Origin: an uncultured Oscillospiraceae bacterium
Lineage (GTDB): Bacteria; Bacillota; Clostridia; Oscillospirales; Oscillospiraceae
Length of the DNA stretch: 62,323 nucleotides
Direction of reading: 5' to 3'
NCBI GenBank assembly: GCA_934597345.1
Contig: CAKTRJ010000010.1
Span: 1 to 62,323 of the forward strand
Under the pieces are notes generated by a model, which was not told where the DNA came from, searched no databases, and worked only from the letters and a program-made list of their open reading frames with translations. The position numbers and the translations under genes are program-made. Position 1 is the stretch's first letter, and every line of letters begins with the position of its first letter. Below, one piece after another: positions 15,571 through 24,367 of the stretch.

Positions 15571-16343
15571 ACCGGTATCTTTCCACAGTCGGGCTGTACG
15601 CCCGGTCAAATCTCTATAAAATACTGCTGATTACACTGGTGACGGCGCTGCTGGCGGGCTTTCTGGTGTACCGGTATCCCACGCCTCAGGAAATCACAAA
15701 ATACTATTATGATTTCGATGGCAATCCGGTGCCGTATACGTACAACACGCCCTATCTGGATGATGTGATCGGGCTCAGCCGCGCGCCGGTGGTGTGCGCC
15801 GTGGGCTTCACGGCCATCGTGGCGGTCATGTGCCTGACCGGCTGCGGCTACGGCGTCAAGACGGACTACACGGTGCGGCGGCTGCGGGTGCGGGAAAAGA
15901 CCGCCTGCCTGCTGTGGGCGGGGTATCATGCGGCGATGCTGCTGTTCTTCTGGGCGGTGCTGGCGCTGACGCTGTACGGCGTGCTGCTGCACAGCCAGGG
16001 GAAGGTGCCGGAGTGGTACGGCCAGGTCGGATCGCAGACCATGATGATGCTGTGTTACACGGATACGTTCCTGCACCACCTGGTTCCGTTGCAGGACGTG
16101 GCGATGTGGGGCCTGAGCGTTTCCTCCGTGCTGGCGGTGGCCTTTACCACGGTGCTGTTTTCCTATCGTCAGCGTCACGGCAGCTTCAGCCCGCTGCTGC
16201 TGCTTGCACTGGGCGGCACCATCGGCAGCTTCTTTTGCGGCCTTATGCTGAGCGCGGCTTATTTGCTGCTGATGCTGCTTCTGCTGGGCGTGGCGGGCGC
16301 CGCCTTCTGCATACTGATAGGAGGTGACGATAATGCGGCCTGA
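15567..16343 (+). CDS. ABC-2-type permease-like membrane protein
   Basis: A 258-residue integral membrane protein with about six hydrophobic segments. These lie near 17-35 (LLITLVTALLAGFLVY), 75-97, 112-140, 182-200 and 211-250, with a short extracellular loop between the first two. It should form half of an ABC transporter channel with the next protein and the ATPase at 16892. It begins with ATGA shared with the regulator stop. I see no specific substrate motif. The family is like YtrC/YtrD of antibiotic-responsive exporters. Confidence 0.7.
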   Translation: MNRYLSTVGLYARSNLYKILLITLVTALLAGFLVYRYPTPQEITKYYYDFDGNPVPYTYNTPYLDDVIGLSRAPVVCAVGFTAIVAVMCLTGCGYGVKTDYTVRRLRVREKTACLLWAGYHAAMLLFFWAVLALTLYGVLLHSQGKVPEWYGQVGSQTMMMLCYTDTFLHHLVPLQDVAMWGLSVSSVLAVAFTTVLFSYRQRHGSFSPLLLLALGGTIGSFFCGLMLSAAYLLLMLLLLGVAGAAFCILIGGDDNAA

Positions 16344-16878
16344 ACGAAAGCTTTCCCGACTGCTGCCGCCCAATATGGACGCGGCGCAGGTGAAGGGCTG
16401 GATCATCGCCCTGCTGACCATTACGGCGCTGCTGTGCGCGATCCTGTTTCTTGGCAGCTATCCGGAGGATTACCGGAATCTGTTCTGGGATTGGGGCACC
16501 AAGCGCCAGCGCATTGCGCCGGGGATGATCATACCGCGGTTCGACCGGTATGCCATCCTTACGGCTTATGTGACCGGCGGTGCGCTGCTGCTGACGCTGG
16601 CCTCCACGGTGCTGCTGTACAGCTCCTACTATCAGGGCAGCCGCAGTATCTATCTCATGCGCCGTCTGCCGGATGGCCGCAGCCTTCTGCGCCGTCAGGT
16701 CTGGAGCGTTCCGCTGCGGGTCATGGGCTTGCTGCTGCTTCTGGGCATGGTGCTGCTGGCACTGTCGTGGCTGGTGTGGCGCTTCGTCACACCGGCGCAG
16801 TGCCTGCCCACGCCGGAGAACATTCAGCAGGCGATGAACGATATTGCGGCTTCGCCGTATTCAAAACAGCTGCCATAA
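16333..16878 (+). CDS. Membrane protein, second putative ABC permease subunit
   Basis: A 181-residue protein with three clear hydrophobic segments: near 20-42 (WIIALLTITALLCAILFLGSY), 72-97 and 130-155. It has an N-terminal cytoplasmic tail MRPERKLSRLLPPNMDAAQV. I start at the ATG with AGGAGGTGA 8 bases upstream; a GTG start 9 bases earlier lies within that ribosome binding site. It overlaps the end of the preceding permease gene by 11 bases. Its half-size suggests that it pairs with the first permease or works as an accessory subunit. Confidence 0.65.
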   Translation: MRPERKLSRLLPPNMDAAQVKGWIIALLTITALLCAILFLGSYPEDYRNLFWDWGTKRQRIAPGMIIPRFDRYAILTAYVTGGALLLTLASTVLLYSSYYQGSRSIYLMRRLPDGRSLLRRQVWSVPLRVMGLLLLLGMVLLALSWLVWRFVTPAQCLPTPENIQQAMNDIAASPYSKQLP

Positions 16879-16891
16879 GGAGGGGTGTCAG

Positions 16892-17626
16892 ATGATCGAA
16901 TTGAAGAATATCAGCAAAAAGTACGGAAAGACAGAGGCGGTAAAGGACGTTTCCCTCACGCTGCCGCAGGGGCAGATCGTGGGGCTGTTCGGGGAGAACG
17001 GCGCGGGCAAGACCACGCTGCTGAAGTGTATGCTGGGCCTGCTGCCCCATGAGGGTACTGTCACGCTGGACGGCGCACCCATCACCGTGAAGAACATCGA
17101 GCGGCTCAGCTTTGCCACCTGCGAGCACTCCTTTTTCCCGGCCCTGTCCCCCAAGGGCCACCGCGACTTCTATCAGGCCCATTTCCCCCGGTTCAACGAC
17201 AAGCGCTTTCAGGCGCTGATGAAGTTCTTCGAGCTGCCCATGGATAAGCCGCTGCGGGCCTTCTCCGCCGGTATGAAGAACCAGTTCGAGGTGGTCATGG
17301 CCCTGTCGCAGGGCGCGGACTATATCCTGATGGATGAGCCCTTTGCCGGGAACGACGTGTTCAACCGGGAGGACTTCTACAAGGTGCTGCTGGGGATTCT
17401 GGAGGAGCACGAGACGGTGCTGCTGTCCACCCATCTGCTGGAGGAGGTCAAGGACTTCATCTCCCGCGCGGTACTGCTGAACAAGGGCGAGCTGGTGGGC
17501 GACTGCACCGTGGAGGAGCTGGAGGAGCAGGGCAAGGATCTGATGACCTATGTGAAGGAGACGTATCACTATCGGAACGACCGGGTCAGCCGCGCTCTCA
17601 GCGACCTGACCGGCGAGGAGGGGTGA
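16892..17626 (+). CDS. ABC transporter ATPase (YtrB-like)
   Basis: A 244-residue ATP-binding subunit. The Walker A is GENGAGKT near residues 34-41, the Walker B is DYILMDEPFAG, and the signature is FSAGMKNQ rather than the standard LSGGQ, a form seen in other members of this group. The H-loop STHLLEE is present. It should power the exporter formed by the two membrane proteins upstream. The ATG has AAGGAGGGG upstream. One base separates its stop from the next ATG, so all six genes look like one unit. Confidence 0.9.
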   Translation: MIELKNISKKYGKTEAVKDVSLTLPQGQIVGLFGENGAGKTTLLKCMLGLLPHEGTVTLDGAPITVKNIERLSFATCEHSFFPALSPKGHRDFYQAHFPRFNDKRFQALMKFFELPMDKPLRAFSAGMKNQFEVVMALSQGADYILMDEPFAGNDVFNREDFYKVLLGILEEHETVLLSTHLLEEVKDFISRAVLLNKGELVGDCTVEELEEQGKDLMTYVKETYHYRNDRVSRALSDLTGEEG

Positions 17627-17627
17627 C

Positions 17628-19262
17628 ATGAAACGACGTATCCTGATCGCCGCGCTGGCGCTGGTGCTGGCGGTGGGCGGCATCGCGGCGCTGAACATCT
17701 ATACGGCGAGTAAGGCCACCTCCGTCGAGATGCAGGTGATAAGCTCTACCGGAGACGCCAGCGCCGCCCAGGGGCTGCTGGTGGATCACCGCATCATGCT
17801 GGGAACCACCCTGCTGTGGTACACCGATTATGCCCCGGCCACCGGTGAAAGCGACACAAATTTTTATGTGACGTACCGCAGCATACAGCAGCCCTATTAT
17901 CGCTGGCAGGACGGTGAGACCGACGAAACGAGGCTGACGTGCAGCGCGGTGGACGGCGAAAATAGAAACGATCCCATTGTGAAGGAGCTGTGGGCGGAGG
18001 CGGAGCGCAGCGACGCAAGCCTCCCCTATGTGAGCCGCCGCATCGATCCCATCGACTATTACGATACCTACCCCATGTATCTGGCAGGCAGCTGGGGCTC
18101 AGGTTGCCTTTCCGCGGATTATTCGGCGGAGCTGGCCTTCGATAAGCTGCGTATCCCGGTGGAGAAGTACGACTTTGCGGAGCTGTCCCTTTATATCAGC
18201 TGGGACAGCGACGGCGCGACTAAAGTGGATTCCGTAGGGATCAGAAGCTTCTATATGCAGAACCGCTTCACGCCCTATTACGTCAACAGCGGCGACCATA
18301 TACTGGTGACGGCGGGCTTCCCGGCGGATGTGCAGCCCCGGCCGGATTGGGCGCCGGAGGGCTTCGGATTGTGGGATATGCCCGTTCGTGCGGTGCAAAA
18401 GGCATACGCCGGCGGTTACTATACGAACTATCTGCCCACAACGGCGGAAAGCCGTCTGGTATATCCGCTGGATATCGAGACGCAGCGTGTGGCGCTGCTG
18501 GAGCAGAGCATCGACGGCAAATATATCCTGCTGGTAATAGTGGAGGATGGCCGCTTCGTGCTGCATGTGCTGGACAGCACCGACTATCATCTGGTGCAGC
18601 AGCTGGATATCGACGCGGCGGAGGAGCACGAGAGCTCTATTACGGAGTACTATCAAGATGACATTGCGAACTGGATCGGCGATATTGACGATCCTAACTC
18701 CGTAGAAGAGGATCGGCCCTACCGTATCAAGCCGATAGAGGGCGAGCAGGGCTTTACTCTGACCGCGGACTACCGGGAGTATTCCACGGTCAGCATGCGG
18801 CAGGGAGACGGCTTTCTGGTGCTGCTGATGGGCTCCCGTGTGGCGCTGCTGACACCGGATGGGGAGGGGTACAAGGGTGAATTTGTCTGCGACGTGCCCG
18901 TCTGCGACTATATCGATACCGGAGATCCCGCGCAGAACGGTTACTATTTCCTGAATCACGACGACTGGGATAAGATACAGGCAGAGTCCTATGAGACGAT
19001 CAGCTCGATCGTCACGGCGGATGATGACTATTCCATGGCCTATAACGGACGGTATCTGGCTATGGCCGCCTATGTCCATGACCAAGACCTGCTGGTGAGC
19101 GTGTTCGGAAAGGACGGCCTGCAATACGCCGCCTATGTGTGCAACGGCATCACCACACAGCTGGGCCGCGGAGATTACAGCTTCTCGCCGGTGTGGGCGG
19201 ACGCGGACCTGAACGAGGATGGAATGGTTGTCCCGCGACCGGGCCTTGCGTGGCAAAACTGA
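17628..19262 (+). CDS. Large membrane-anchored extracytoplasmic protein, unknown function
   Basis: A 544-residue protein starting with K2-R3-R4 and one hydrophobic stretch at 4-24 (ILIAALALVLAVGGIAAL). There is no lipobox, so it is probably membrane-anchored with the rest outside the cell. The body is rich in aromatic residues, aspartate and short strands (RYLAMAAYVHDQDLLVSVFG, LDIETQRVALLEQSIDGKYI), which suggests a beta-propeller-like fold, but I cannot place it in a family. It sits last in the GntR/ABC operon 1 base after the ATPase, and could be a substrate-binding or signal-sensing part of the exporter. A terminator follows. Confidence 0.65.
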   Translation: MKRRILIAALALVLAVGGIAALNIYTASKATSVEMQVISSTGDASAAQGLLVDHRIMLGTTLLWYTDYAPATGESDTNFYVTYRSIQQPYYRWQDGETDETRLTCSAVDGENRNDPIVKELWAEAERSDASLPYVSRRIDPIDYYDTYPMYLAGSWGSGCLSADYSAELAFDKLRIPVEKYDFAELSLYISWDSDGATKVDSVGIRSFYMQNRFTPYYVNSGDHILVTAGFPADVQPRPDWAPEGFGLWDMPVRAVQKAYAGGYYTNYLPTTAESRLVYPLDIETQRVALLEQSIDGKYILLVIVEDGRFVLHVLDSTDYHLVQQLDIDAAEEHESSITEYYQDDIANWIGDIDDPNSVEEDRPYRIKPIEGEQGFTLTADYREYSTVSMRQGDGFLVLLMGSRVALLTPDGEGYKGEFVCDVPVCDYIDTGDPAQNGYYFLNHDDWDKIQAESYETISSIVTADDDYSMAYNGRYLAMAAYVHDQDLLVSVFGKDGLQYAAYVCNGITTQLGRGDYSFSPVWADADLNEDGMVVPRPGLAWQN

Positions 19263-19265
19263 ACA

Positions 19266-19306
19266 GAGAGGAAAGCAGTTGCTTATGGCGGCTGCTTTCT
19301 CTTTTT
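19266..19306 (+). terminator. Terminator of the GntR/ABC operon
   Basis: An imperfect stem at about 19266-19282 and 19287-19302 with a short loop, followed by TTTTT. It lies right after the stop of the 544-residue protein. Confidence 0.8.
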
Positions 19307-19365
19307 GCGAAAATTTGTTTAGCCACAAGAGAAAGTGGAAGAAAAAGGAATATCTGGAATAAATT

Positions 19366-19459
19366 TTGTCAAATTGTTACAGTTTTGACAATCTCGATTT
19401 GGGCAAGCCGCCGAATTTGATATTTTTTTAACGAAATGGGTTGATATTTTTTTAACGAA
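19366..19459 (+). promoter_or_regulatory. Regulatory region of the CoA-transferase gene with an inverted repeat and two direct repeats
   Basis: The 215-base gap before the CoA-transferase is AT-rich. TTGTCAAA (19366-19373) and TTTGACAA (19384-19391) form an 8-bp dyad with a 10-base spacer. A 19-base sequence, TTGATATTTTTTTAACGAA, is repeated exactly at 19417-19435 and 19441-19459, 24 bases apart. A candidate promoter combines TTGATA (19441-19446) with TAAAGT (19464-19469), 17 bases apart, so the second repeat would cover the -35 region. The regulator is unknown. Confidence 0.6.
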
Positions 19460-19521
19460 GTAGTAAAGTATTGTACCAGAGAGAAAACCGGGATAGAAAA
19501 GAAAACAGGAGGCATATAAAA

Positions 19522-20871
19522 ATGGCATACGAAGAATTTCTGGATATGTATCGATCCAAGCTGACCACGGCAGATGAAGCTGTTAAAGTGATCAAGTCCG
19601 GCGATTGGGTAGACTATGGCTTCTGCAATACCCATCCCCACGTTCTGGATGAAGCGCTGGCCCGCCGCGCCCCCGAGCTGGAGGATGTGAAGGTCCGCGG
19701 CGGCATCGCTCTGTGGAAGCCCGCCATCTTCGATATCGAGGAGCCTGCCAAGCATATTATCTATAACTCCCACCACACCAGCGGCTTTGAGCGCAAGCAT
19801 ATCGACACCGGCGCCTGCTTCTATGAGCCCATGCGCTATTCCGAGCTGCCCCGCTACTATTACGATCATATCAATCCGCCGGATGTGGCCATGATCCAAG
19901 TGGGCCCCATGGATAAGCACGGCTATTTCAATTTCGGCGTTTCCGCCTCTCACATGAAGGCCATCTGCGACACGGCGAAGATCGTCATTGTGGAGGTCAA
20001 CCAGAACATGCCCCGTTGTCTGGGCGGCTTCGGCGAGAGCGTACATATCTCCGACGTGGACATGATCGTGGAAGGCCGCAACGACCCCATGGGCCAGCTG
20101 CTGTCCGCGCCTCCCACGGAGATCGACAAGGCCGTGGCCAAGCAGGTGGTGGAGCGCATCCCCAACGGTGCATGTCTCCAGCTGGGTATCGGCGGTATGC
20201 CCAATGCCGTGGGTATGCTGCTGTGCGAGTCCGACCTGCGCGACATGAGCGTCCATACCGAGATGTATGTGGAGGCCTTCGTGGATCTGTCCCTGTGCGG
20301 CAAGATCAGCGGCGCCAACAAGAGCATCGACCATGGCCGCCAGACCTATTCCTTCGCCGCCGGCAGCCAGCGGGTCTATGACTTCCTGGACGACAACCGC
20401 ATGTGCATGGCCGCGCCTGTCAGCTATGTGAACGATATCCGCACCATCGCGGCCATCGACAACTTCATGTCCATCAACAACGCGGTGGACATCGACCTGT
20501 ACGGCCAGGTCAGCAGCGAGACCTCCGGCATCCGCCATATCTCCGGCGCAGGCGGCCAGCAGGACTTCGTGCTGGGCGCGTACCTGTCCAACGGCGGCAA
20601 GAGCTTTATCTGCCTGTCCTCCACCTTCAAGAAGAAGGACGGCACCCTGGCTTCCCGTATCCGTCCCACGCTGGCCGAGGGCAGCATCGTCACCGATACC
20701 CGCGTGAACACCATGTATGTGGTCACCGAATACGGCTGCGTGAACCTGAAGGGCCTGTCCTCCTGGGAGCGCGCCGAGGCGCTGATCTCCATCGCCCACC
20801 CCGACTTCCGCGATGAGCTGATCCAGGCTGCCCAGAAGCAGAAGATCTGGCATCCCAGCAACAAGCGCTGA
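19522..20871 (+). CDS. Butyryl-CoA:acetate CoA-transferase family protein
   Basis: A full-length 449-residue family I CoA-transferase that should swap CoA between butyryl-CoA and acetate, the last step of butyrate formation. It matches the But/4-hydroxybutyrate CoA-transferase family along its length: [20 protein letters not shown], the [19 protein letters not shown] segment, [36 protein letters not shown] and [17 protein letters not shown]. The catalytic glutamate is E247 in [13 protein letters not shown]. By memory it is close to gut Clostridia But proteins. The exact acyl substrate cannot be decided from the sequence. It is monocistronic with AGGAGG before the ATG. Confidence 0.88.
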   Translation: MAYEEFLDMYRSKLTTADEAVKVIKSGDWVDYGFCNTHPHVLDEALARRAPELEDVKVRGGIALWKPAIFDIEEPAKHIIYNSHHTSGFERKHIDTGACFYEPMRYSELPRYYYDHINPPDVAMIQVGPMDKHGYFNFGVSASHMKAICDTAKIVIVEVNQNMPRCLGGFGESVHISDVDMIVEGRNDPMGQLLSAPPTEIDKAVAKQVVERIPNGACLQLGIGGMPNAVGMLLCESDLRDMSVHTEMYVEAFVDLSLCGKISGANKSIDHGRQTYSFAAGSQRVYDFLDDNRMCMAAPVSYVNDIRTIAAIDNFMSINNAVDIDLYGQVSSETSGIRHISGAGGQQDFVLGAYLSNGGKSFICLSSTFKKKDGTLASRIRPTLAEGSIVTDTRVNTMYVVTEYGCVNLKGLSSWERAEALISIAHPDFRDELIQAAQKQKIWHPSNKR

Positions 20872-20910
20872 ACTCCGACAACACTTCCAACAGGAAGCGT
20901 AATACAAGGT

Positions 20911-20948
20911 CAAAAGGCGTCGTTCGCAAGAACGGCGCCTTTTGGCGT
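20911..20948 (+). terminator. Terminator of the CoA-transferase gene
   Basis: A 15-bp stem with one mismatch at 20911-20925 and 20930-20944 with a GCAA loop. The right arm carries CCTTTTGG. Confidence 0.8.
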
Positions 20949-21017
20949 AGACTGGCGAAAAGTCTCGGTTTTATTGCGGAAGGAGCATGTACGCGGTTAA
21001 ACCGGATACATTTTTTC

Positions 21018-21046
21018 TTGCAAGATGCGAAAAAAGCGGCTATAAT
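21018..21046 (+). promoter_or_regulatory. Promoter of the carD-ispDF operon
   Basis: TTGCAA at 21018-21023 and TATAAT at 21041-21046 are 17 bases apart. The predicted start near 21053 gives a leader of about 50 bases. Confidence 0.72.
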
Positions 21047-21103
21047 GGAAGCATCAAATGATAAGGAAGATGATATCAGCAGTTTGTGAAAAGGAGGGAC
21101 GGT

Positions 21104-21586
21104 ATGTATACCGTGGGTGAAAAGGTTGTGCACCCCATGCATGGGGCGGGTGTGATCGCGGAGATCACCGAGGAGCGTCTGAGCGGCGCGTTGGCGCGTT
21201 ACTATGTATTTACCGCGCCTTTAAGTGGACTGACATTGAAAATACCGGTGGACAACAGCGGCGCGGTGGGTCTGCGGCAGCCGATCAGCCGCCAGCAGCT
21301 CTCCGAGATGCTGTCCTCCCTGCGCGAGACGGAGGAGGACATGACCGAGAACTGGAACCACCGCTATCGGGAGAATATGGAGCGGATCAAAAGCGGCGAT
21401 CTGCGTGAGGTGGCACGGGTCATCAAGGGCCTGATGAGCCGCGAGGTGCGCCGGGGGCTTTCCACGGTGGAGCGCAAGATGCTGCGCAGCGCCAAGCAGA
21501 TCCTGCTGAGCGAGGTCATGCTGGTGGCGGATCTCAGCTATGACGGGGCGGAGCAGCTGCTGAGCCGCAGCGTACTGGCAGAGTAA
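21104..21586 (+). CDS. CarD-family transcription regulator
   Basis: A 160-residue protein. Residues 1-60 are the CarD/TRCF-type RNA polymerase interaction domain (MYTVGEKVVHPMHGAGVIAEI). The rest is helical, with MSREVRRGLSTVERKMLRSAKQILLSEVML, the usual C-terminal domain of this family that binds the upstream edge of the promoter bubble. It should modulate rRNA and stress promoters through RNA polymerase. The ATG has AAGGAGGG upstream. It is co-transcribed with ispD and ispF. Confidence 0.9.
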   Translation: MYTVGEKVVHPMHGAGVIAEITEERLSGALARYYVFTAPLSGLTLKIPVDNSGAVGLRQPISRQQLSEMLSSLRETEEDMTENWNHRYRENMERIKSGDLREVARVIKGLMSREVRRGLSTVERKMLRSAKQILLSEVMLVADLSYDGAEQLLSRSVLAE

Positions 21587-21595
21587 GGAGATAAA

Positions 21596-22333
21596 ATGGG
21601 CTTTTGGAATACGGTACAGAGGATACAGGATAAGACGCGGCCGCTGTGCAGCATGATCGTGGCGGCGGCCGGCTCCAGCACCCGCATGGGTGGGCAGGAT
21701 AAGATGTTTGCCCGTCTGGGCGGCGCACCGGTGCTGATGCGCACCATCTGCGCCATTGATCAGGCGGAGTTGGTCAGCGAGATCGTGGTGGCCGCCAGTG
21801 AGGAGAATCTGGAGGAGGTGGCGGCGCTGTGCGCCCGCTCCGGCCTCCGGAAAAAAGTGAAGGTGGTCAAGGGCGGCGCGAGCCGCACGGAATCGGTGCT
21901 GTCGGCGGCGCTGGAATGCGACCCCAAGGCGGAGCTGATCGCCATTCATGACGGCGCACGTCCGCTGGTGCGGCCGGATATGATCGACGAGATGATCCGC
22001 CTGGGCGGAACGACCCACGCGGTGGCGCCCGCTATCCCCATGAAGGACACGGTGAAGATCGCGGACGGGAACGGGCTGGTGCTGTCCACCCCGGACCGCA
22101 GCACTCTCTACGCGGTGCAGACGCCTCAGGTGTTTCAGGCCAATATCCTGAAGGCGGCGCTGCAGTCGGCGCTGTTCTCCGGCGAGACCGTTACCGACGA
22201 CTGCGGCGCGGTGGAGCGACTGGGCAAGCAGGTATGGCTGGCGGCAGGCGACGAGGGGAACATCAAGATCACCACGCCTACGGATCTGGCGGTGGCGGAA
22301 GCCATCCTGCACCAGCGGGAGGCGGCGCAATGA
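21596..22333 (+). CDS. ispD: 2-C-methyl-D-erythritol 4-phosphate cytidylyltransferase
   Basis: A 245-residue nucleotidyltransferase of the MEP isoprenoid route, which joins CTP and methylerythritol 4-phosphate. The CTP loop is [25 protein letters not shown], followed by [10 protein letters not shown] and [13 protein letters not shown]. About 18 extra residues precede the usual start and are typical of fast start variation. Its stop shares ATGA with ispF, the enzyme two steps later. Confidence 0.95.
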   Translation: MGFWNTVQRIQDKTRPLCSMIVAAAGSSTRMGGQDKMFARLGGAPVLMRTICAIDQAELVSEIVVAASEENLEEVAALCARSGLRKKVKVVKGGASRTESVLSAALECDPKAELIAIHDGARPLVRPDMIDEMIRLGGTTHAVAPAIPMKDTVKIADGNGLVLSTPDRSTLYAVQTPQVFQANILKAALQSALFSGETVTDDCGAVERLGKQVWLAAGDEGNIKITTPTDLAVAEAILHQREAAQ

Positions 22334-22812
22334 CGGCGCTGCGGATCGGCCACGGGTACGACGTACACCGTCTGGCGGAGGGCCGGACCCTGATCCTGGG
22401 CGGCGTTGCCATCCCGTGGGAGCGCGGGCTGGACGGCCACTCCGACGCCGATGTGCTGACCCACGCCGTGATGGACGCCTTGTTGGGCGCGGTCGCCGCC
22501 GGGGACATCGGCAAGCTGTTCCCGGACAATGACGAGGCCTTTCACAACATCTCCAGCATGGTGCTGCTGAAGCGGGTGGGGGAGTACCTCCGGCAGCAGG
22601 GCTATGCCGTGGTGAACATCGACGCCACGCTGATCGCCCAGGCTCCTAAGGTGGCCCCTTACCGGGAGACTATGCGCCAGAACATCGCCGCCGCATTGGA
22701 GGTGGATGTCTCGCAGATCAGCGTCAAGGCCACCACCGAGGAGCATCTGGGCTTTACCGGAACGGGGGAGGGCATGGCAGCCCACGCCGTGGCACTGGTG
22801 GAAAAACAATAA
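22330..22812 (+). CDS. ispF: 2-C-methyl-D-erythritol 2,4-cyclodiphosphate synthase
   Basis: A 160-residue zinc enzyme of the MEP pathway that cyclises the CDP-methylerythritol 2-phosphate intermediate and releases CMP. The motifs [31 protein letters not shown] and [22 protein letters not shown] are intact. It starts 4 bases inside the end of ispD, so translation is coupled. A terminator follows. Confidence 0.97.
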   Translation: MTALRIGHGYDVHRLAEGRTLILGGVAIPWERGLDGHSDADVLTHAVMDALLGAVAAGDIGKLFPDNDEAFHNISSMVLLKRVGEYLRQQGYAVVNIDATLIAQAPKVAPYRETMRQNIAAALEVDVSQISVKATTEEHLGFTGTGEGMAAHAVALVEKQ

Positions 22813-22821
22813 ATATATGAG

Positions 22822-22856
22822 AACACAGGAGGTTTCAGTGGCCTCCTGTGTTTTCT
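22822..22856 (+). terminator. Terminator after ispF
   Basis: AACACAGGAGG (22822-22832) and CCTCCTGTGTT (22842-22852) form an 11-bp perfect stem followed by TTCTTTTC. Confidence 0.85.
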
Positions 22857-22886
22857 TTTCATACATTGGAATGGAGGAGGTGTACC

Positions 22887-23138
22887 ATGGATCATTATCT
22901 TTTTGTGGTGCGGTCTGCCACGCAGGCCCAGCAAGTGGCCCGCGTGCTGAACAGCGGCGGCATCCACGCCAGTGTGCAGCGGGTGCCGGCAGAGTTTGCC
23001 CGGCAGGGCTGCACCTATGCGGTGCGGGTGGCCGCCGCGGACTTGGACGCGGCGCAGGAGCGCCTGCGGCAGGCCCAGCTGACGCCGGAACGCATCCTGC
23101 GTCATGACCACGCCGGGTACAGTGAGGTGGCGCTATGA
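22887..23138 (+). CDS. DUF3343 protein, putative Se/S carrier
   Basis: An 83-residue protein of the DUF3343 group (putative Se/S carrier-like). It starts MDHYLFVVRSATQAQQVARVLNSGGI, with a ferredoxin-like pattern. It has only one cysteine, in ARQGCTYAV, unlike the second copy at 47887-48138 which has a Cys-rich SSCGTCVRC. The ATG has GGAGGTG upstream. It overlaps the next gene, a cysteine desulfurase-like enzyme, by 4 bases. That suggests that it accepts sulfur or selenium from that enzyme. Confidence 0.78.
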   Translation: MDHYLFVVRSATQAQQVARVLNSGGIHASVQRVPAEFARQGCTYAVRVAAADLDAAQERLRQAQLTPERILRHDHAGYSEVAL

Positions 23139-24262
23139 TCTATTTTGATTCCGGAGCCACCACGCTGGAAAAACCGGCCTCCGTCCGCTGTGCCATGGCA
23201 CGGGCGGTCAACACTATGTCCTCGCCGGGACGGGGCAGCCATCAGGCCACCCGACTGGCAGAGGAGACGGACTACGCCTGCCGCGCCGCGGCGGCAAAGC
23301 TGTTCGGCGTGGCGGATGAGTCCAATGTGATCTTTACCAGCAACGCCACCCACGGCCTGAATATCGCCATCCACACGCTGGTGCAGCCGGGCAGCCGTGT
23401 GGTGATCTCCGGATATGAGCACAACGCCGTTACCCGGCCGCTCCACGCCATCCCAAACGTGACGCTGACCGTCCTGAATACGCCGCCCTTCCAGCCGGAA
23501 AGAATGACGGAAGAGCTGAAGGAGGCGCTGGCGCAGGGGGTGGATGCGGTGATCTGCAACCATGTGTCCAACGTGTTCGGTTGCGTGCAGCCGGTGGAGG
23601 AGATGGCGGCGCTGTGCGCCGAAGCGGGGGTGCCCTTTCTGCTGGATGCGTCCCAGTCCGCCGGGATCCTACCGGTGCGGATGGACGCGCTGCACGCGGC
23701 GTTCATCGCCATGCCGGGCCACAAGGGCCTGTACGGCCCCCAGGGCACGGGCCTGCTGCTGTGCAACCACGAGACCGCGCCGCTGCTGTACGGCGGCACC
23801 GGCAGCCTTTCCAAATTGCAGACCATGCCGGATATGCTGCCGGACCGGCTGGAGAGCGGCACCCACAACATGCCGGGCATCGCGGGCCTGCTGGAGGGCA
23901 TCCGCTATGTGCAGCGTACCGGCGTGGAGACCATCGCCGCCCATGAGCGCCGCCTGACCATGCAGGCGGTGGAGCTGCTGCGGCACACGGAGGGCATCCG
24001 CCTGTTCTGGCAGGAGGGCTTCCGCCATCAGACCGGCGTACTGTCCTTTGTGGCGGAGGGCGTGGACTGCGAGGAGCTGGGGGAGGCCATGGCCCGGCAG
24101 GGCGTGGCCCTGCGGGCGGGGCTGCACTGCGCGCCGATGGCCCACCGCACGGTGGGAACGCTGAAAACCGGCACGGTGCGCTTCAGCCCGTCGGCGTTCA
24201 ATACGTCCCGGCAGGTGGTGCAGTTCGCACAGATACTGCAAACCACCCTTCGTAAAATGTAA
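23135..24262 (+). CDS. Class V aminotransferase, cysteine desulfurase family (EF2568-like)
   Basis: A 375-residue PLP enzyme. The Schiff-base lysine is K197 in MPGHKGLYGPQGTG, and a conserved C332 in LRAGLHCAPMAHRTVGT is in the position of the persulfide-forming cysteine. The family (TIGR01977 type) is linked to selenium-dependent molybdenum hydroxylase clusters, as in Enterococcus. It should release S or Se from cysteine or selenocysteine and pass it to a carrier. Its translation is coupled to the DUF3343 gene, its likely partner. A second copy at 49594 belongs to the selD locus. No terminator is seen before cdaA. Confidence 0.82.
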   Translation: MIYFDSGATTLEKPASVRCAMARAVNTMSSPGRGSHQATRLAEETDYACRAAAAKLFGVADESNVIFTSNATHGLNIAIHTLVQPGSRVVISGYEHNAVTRPLHAIPNVTLTVLNTPPFQPERMTEELKEALAQGVDAVICNHVSNVFGCVQPVEEMAALCAEAGVPFLLDASQSAGILPVRMDALHAAFIAMPGHKGLYGPQGTGLLLCNHETAPLLYGGTGSLSKLQTMPDMLPDRLESGTHNMPGIAGLLEGIRYVQRTGVETIAAHERRLTMQAVELLRHTEGIRLFWQEGFRHQTGVLSFVAEGVDCEELGEAMARQGVALRAGLHCAPMAHRTVGTLKTGTVRFSPSAFNTSRQVVQFAQILQTTLRKM

Positions 24263-24284
24263 CACTCTGGTCACAGAATTTTTG

Positions 24285-24313
24285 TTGCATTTTCCCAATA
24301 TCTTTTATATAAT
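24285..24313 (+). promoter_or_regulatory. Promoter of the cdaA operon
   Basis: TTGCAT at 24285-24290 and TATAAT at 24308-24313 are 17 bases apart, in the 105-base gap before cdaA. The leader is about 47 bases, with GAGGGGAGGG before the ATG. Confidence 0.75.
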
Positions 24314-24367
24314 GTTAGTATCTATTGTTATGCGTAAAATCACACCCGAGAGGGGAGGGAACACGCC

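Noticed and set aside
19417..19459. Rex binding site before the CoA-transferase gene
   Set aside because: The repeated sequence is AT-rich and ends in TTTAACGAA, but it is not a good match to the Rex palindrome TTGTTAA-N4-TTAACAA in either unit.
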